This document shows positions 60,323-64,000 of a stretch of 64,000 bases of DNA, piece by piece (the stretch's first letter is position 1; every line of letters starts with the position of its first letter). Source of the DNA: Malania oleifera (Eukaryota > Streptophyta > Magnoliopsida > Santalales > Ximeniaceae); contig NC_080420.1 of the NCBI RefSeq assembly GCF_029873635.1, positions 28,945,032-29,009,031 of the forward strand, in the 5' to 3' direction. A model generated the notes under the pieces. It did no database searches, had not been told where the DNA came from, and saw only the letters and a program-made list of their open reading frames with translations. The position numbers were made by a program, and so were the translations under genes.

Positions 60323-62466
60323 TGTTGGCTTTACCGTGAACCCAAGAGGGGGGGGTGAATTGGTATTTTTAAATTTTATCTTCTAGGTATTCCTCCTAAC
60401 AGCAGTATGTTCACAAGCCTAGGGTCAATCTAGTGCAAATAAGGTAAATATACCAAAAATTAAATAAAGCAGTTTAAACACTCATTCAAGCACCAGAAAG
60501 CAGCAAAGAGAAGATGACACGCAGATATGTTATCGAGGTTCGGCCAACTGCCTACGTCCCCGCCTTGGCTAACCAGCACAAGGATTATCACAATACCTTG
60601 CTCACTTAAACGGGTGGAGCGGCACCTATACAAACCAGGTCAAATTACCACAGGGCTGACCTCAACCTTTACAACAATCCTTACCGGGCTGGATTATCGC
60701 CCCCTCAGGCCATGCCTGGAATCTCTCAGATTTACAATCAAAGGTACAATACAAGAGTGCTTTCACGTAAAGTAGATTTGCACCACAAATGCGCACACAC
60801 ATAAACACCACAGATGATTTAATTAATGTAAGCTCAGTGTGGTCTAGATGGTTCGACTCTCAAACAATTTTTCTATCAGTGAAGTACGCACGTGAGAGTG
60901 TCAATAATAATCTGTGTACTTCAAAATATTCAATTAAGCGTGTTCATACAGAGTATCAAACAATCCTCAACATAATTAATCAATAGAATGTGTCAATCAT
61001 ACGAATGTGTATATGCTTGGATTGCAAAATATATATAATCTTTGTTTTCGGCAGATGGTATATATATACTTATATAAATGATATCACAAAGATTAGTGTA
61101 ACAAACACAAATATCTTTTCACAAATAGTTCAATAAATTCCACAAGATATTTGAGCAAGCTTGAAATATGTTTTTGCAAATCAAAACAAATACACACTTC
61201 CAAAGATATTGCAATGATAATGCAATACTTGGGAAGTCACCACAAGTCTTTCTTAGGGTAGGCTTATTGGCAAGGCCTCCTAAGAAGACTTAGGTTATGC
61301 TCTCAAAAATCGATTCAAATATGCAACAATATAGAGAGCTAACCTCTAAGCAATGATACTCAATACACTTACAAATGATTTAGATAGATGAAGAAGGTAA
61401 GCTTGAGTAAGTTTCAAAAGAGGTGTGAGTAATGAGAGGCAAAAATGAGTATTTTGGCTTGAGAGAAATTTTCTTAATCTTTTTGCTAATCCGTGCTTAA
61501 ACCACCAAATGAAGGAGTATATATAGACATACTAAAAATTTTGACCGTTGGAGACTTATTAGGGATTTTTGGAAAAAATTAATGACACTTAAGATAATTT
61601 AACCCTGTTAAAAAAATTATTAACTGCGGTAAAAAATGGGAGCAACCCGAGAGGTCCGGTCGACCAGAAATGGTTCGGTTGATCAGGACTCAAGTAGCTC
61701 GGTCGACCAGGGCAATTTTGAACTGAGTGGCTCGGTCGACCGGAGAGGGCGATTTGCCAAATTTATGAGGTTCGGTCGACCGGGGCCTTTTTGAACTACA
61801 GGGCTCGGTCGACTAGGCCGTTGGGAATTCTCCCAAGACCCTTCGGTCGACCAGGTAGTTGGAGTACAAAAGTGCTCGGTCGACTGGGAGGTCAAAATGT
61901 TGACTGCCAAGAGGTTCGGTCGACCGAGGGTAAATGAACTGCATCGTCTCGGTCGACCGGGACTGGGTCAAATAGTTGACCCGGACAGGTTTCGATCGAC
62001 CGGGCCAATTTGAATTGAGTTGGCCGGTTGACCGAAAGTGCACCAAGTGTGCATTTCGGTCCCGAATTGACCCAAATAAGTCTATTTCAAGTGCCTAATA
62101 AACATATGTGCATATGTGCGTGTCCTAAGGTCACTTGGGGTCCAATTTGGAAACACCGAAAAAGTCCGGTGTCAGTCGACCGAAGGTTCACCCTAAGGTC
62201 TTTCTATGGTTTGGTTTGAGCTTACAAATTAAATCATGCATGTGATGTGTGTGTGAGCTTATTACAAACCGAAGAACCCTAATTACTATTACAGACAAAT
62301 TTCACTGAAAATGATTACAATTAAGAGAATGAAATTGTCTTCAAGCTTTGAGCTTTCACGTGCCACTGAAGATATGCTAATATAAACCTGCACATGAACT
62401 AGATATTTATTAAATACAATTGTATTTGTCATTATCAAAACCAGGGTGTGACCTATAAGGTCAACA
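60323..62466 (-). mobile_element. Solo LTR, GTC-LTR family, copy B, nested in copy A (2144 bp)
   Basis: Plus-strand ends TGTTGGCTTTACC (60323) and GACCTATAAGGTCAACA (62466). The flanks GACGT (60318-60322) and GACGG (62467-62471) form a TSD with one mismatch. It lies opposite to copy A. Its U3 array is the best preserved here: about 12 motifs of the GGTCGACC type at 61650-62180, spaced about 40-50 bases apart, with CTATATATACTCC (TATA, minus strand) at about 61511-61525. It must be younger than copy A. Confidence 0.88.
61650..62180 (-). repeat. Array of about 12 GGTCGACC-like palindromes in the U3 of copy B
   Basis: CTCGGTCGACC or a one-base variant occurs near 61655, 61676, 61699, 61733, 61773, 61803, 61845, 61880, 61915, 61951, 61990 and 62025, with another at about 62166. 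The intervening DNA differs, so this is not a simple satellite but a spaced motif array. It sits upstream of the LTR TATA box. Confidence 0.8.
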
Positions 62467-62809
62467 GACGGGGTTGTAGTCAGTGCCGCTCCACTCGTTA
62501 AGTGAGCCTTTAGTGGAATCCTCGAGCTTGCGAGCTAGAGGCGGGGATATAGGCATAGTTGGCCGAATCTCGATAACATATCGTGTGTCTGTTTACATTT
62601 CCGCACTTTATATTTACCACACGTGTATGTTATGGTATGAATGATGTGCATGATTTAAATTTTCGCATATTTTATTTATCGGCACATTTGGAATTATATA
62701 GAAAGACCTTAGGTTGCCAAATCATATTGACTTCTGACTTAACCTAGGAGAAAAGTTTAAAATTCCAATTCACCCCCCCTCTTGGGAATATGCCAATTCT
62801 AACACACAT

Positions 62810-63873
62810 TAAGCTCAATATAGATCTAAGCCAAAAATGTTGATGAGCATAACAAGATAGAAATGTATTTTCAGATGCTCCCCCTTTTGATTTGATTACG
62901 TGCTTCGATACTTTCTAATACTTATACTGATACCAAAGGTGAAAAATTTACGAAGATAGTATAAGCTATCAATTTAAATATTCAAAAAATTTACTAGATA
63001 TATGATTAAGCCATTGGTATTCCACTAGTAAAACTATTCCTACATATACCAAGAACATTCCATATCACAATATAATTTAATGAAGAACTGGATATGATGT
63101 TTAAGGTGCCCAAAAAAAACTTTCGAACTCAAAAACAATAATACTATGATGCATACGAGTTCGTTGGAAAGGTGATTTTAATCCTTTTCTTAAGGATAGA
63201 GCTTATGCTCCCCTGTATATTTGCATGCACACATGAATGCATTTTCAAACAAGGATGATATTCATCCTACAAATAGGTTTCAGCATGATGCAAATATAGG
63301 CGTTTAGCACACAAGCATGAAATATTGCATTCTATTAATATGCGATAGTTAATCAAGACTATATTCAAAAGTTATGCAATCAGGGTTCAATATGAAACTA
63401 ACACAACTCAAATTACTCAATGAGTGTGTTATAAATGAAAGCTTCCCCAATGTCATGCATTTGTCCTAGTTTATGGACCATCATCAAAACATATGTCGTT
63501 TAATTACAAGCATGATGCTTTACCATTTATGTCCTACATAAAAGTACATAACCCAAAGATTTGGACCAAATGATGTCCATGAACTAGATTTTCCTAGGTA
63601 TAGAGCATGTGTATAATTTAGAGCATTATAGGAAAATTCAAAGAGTATTGTACATGTTTTTCAATTTAGCACATACCGCTTAGGATTTAACATGCACAAA
63701 CCTATTAAATTAAGTAGCATGCTATTTAGGATATTTCTAAAATCCAACCAGCATGCACTATATTTTAAACCATGATTCATTCTACATGCAAAGGCTTACA
63801 ATTATCATTAAATCAGCATGCGAATGATCATTTAACAAGCATCAACAAAATATTTGATAATGACAAAATGCAT
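62810..63873 (-). mobile_element. Continuation of the copy D element interior
   Basis: AT-rich DNA without coding capacity, with a polypurine-like tract at 62879. It probably rejoins 57632-58445. The assignment is by position; no protein similarity supports it. Confidence 0.35.
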
Positions 63874-64000
63874 TGTTAGCTTTGGTGTATTCCCAAGAGG
63901 AGGGTGAATTGGGTATTTAAAAATTTGCCCCTAGGTCAACTAATCTATCAGCAACATTACACAAACCTAGGATCTTTTTATTTAATTATAAACCCAATCA
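63874..64000 (-). mobile_element. GTC-LTR family, copy F, cut by the window edge
   Basis: TGTTAGCTTTGGTG (63874), then TCCCAAGAGG, GGGTGAATTGGG and TATTTAAAAATTT, the reverse complement of the family's 3' terminal block as in copies B and D. No primer site adjoins it on the left, so it may be another solo LTR. The rest lies outside the window. Confidence 0.7.

Larger units (their letters stand above)
58451..62804 (+). mobile_element. Solo LTR, GTC-LTR family, copy A, split by copy B
   Basis: Starts TGTTGACCTTATAGG (58451) and ends CCAATTCTAACA (62804). It is flanked by near-identical 5-bp duplications TACAT (58446-58450) and CACAT (62805-62809). The LTR totals about 2205 bp outside the insertion. 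The left part, 58451-60322, holds the GGTCGACC-like array (58730-59275) and the TATA region (about 59398, CTATTTATACCCC). The right part, 62472-62804, holds GCCGCTCCACTCGTTAAGTG, the TTGGCCGAATCTCGATAAC motif and the terminal block. No primer site follows it, so it is a solo LTR. Confidence 0.85.

Noticed and set aside
61650-62180. GGTCGACC array as a CRISPR-like repeat array
   Set aside because: The motifs are short palindromes in a plant LTR with unequal repeats and no cas genes. The LTR ends and TSD explain the context.
63846-63873. TTTGATAATGACAAAA next to copy F as a further LTR start
   Set aside because: It resembles the family's LTR start signature, but only about 16 bases match and no TG end or TSD fits. 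Chance or interior sequence cannot be excluded.

Overview
The window is nuclear DNA of a flowering plant, probably a eudicot and probably woody. It is AT-rich, its host genes have introns, and four host loci sit in a thick layer of transposable-element remains. The host loci are: (1) a two-exon secreted leucine-rich-repeat gene of the Piriformospora indica-insensitive 2 (PII-2) type, plus strand, 8296-10357; (2) a short relic of a CCCH-zinc-finger/WD40 (zfwd-type) gene, minus strand, about 15260-15423; (3) an intronless P-class pentatricopeptide-repeat gene, plus strand, 15653-17245, divergent from the relic; (4) the complete coding region of CDC5, a MYB-like spliceosome-associated protein of the Prp19/NineTeen complex, minus strand, 51982-28940. 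No tRNA, rRNA, organelle insert or CRISPR array was recognised.

Layout. 1-3904: 5' part of a Ty3/gypsy element on the minus strand, running off the left edge. 4200-6249: solo LTR. 6250-10670: upstream region and body of the PII-2-like gene. 10682-12242 and 12729-13278: two more solo LTRs, each with a clear 5-bp target-site duplication (TSD). 14-17.3 kb: GC-rich island, zfwd relic and PPR gene. 18.9-23.6 kb: LTR fragments, a small MITE and unassigned DNA. 23656-27465: decayed chromovirus. 28.9-52.3 kb: CDC5. 54.2-64 kb: a copia element interrupted by a long-LTR element, which in turn holds a solo LTR nested in another solo LTR.

CDC5 is the main structural feature. Four exons (59, 575, 94 and 332 codons, all joined in phase 0) encode about 1060 residues over 23 kb. 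Intron 2 is 18,105 bp and holds a copia element with a permuted order, several L1-type LINE remnants, a LINE inserted in a LINE with a 17-bp TSD, a Tourist-like MITE with TAA duplications, and a 330-bp tandem duplication. Intron 1 uses a GC donor. Introns 1 and 3 each hold a piece that looks like an Au-type SINE.

One long-LTR family (here called GTC-LTR) occurs at least six times in 64 kb. Its U3 carries a spaced array of GGTCGACC-like palindromes just upstream of a TATA box. Four copies are solo LTRs with recognisable TSDs, which points to frequent LTR-LTR recombination. Family names, ages and functions below are judged by eye without database searches.
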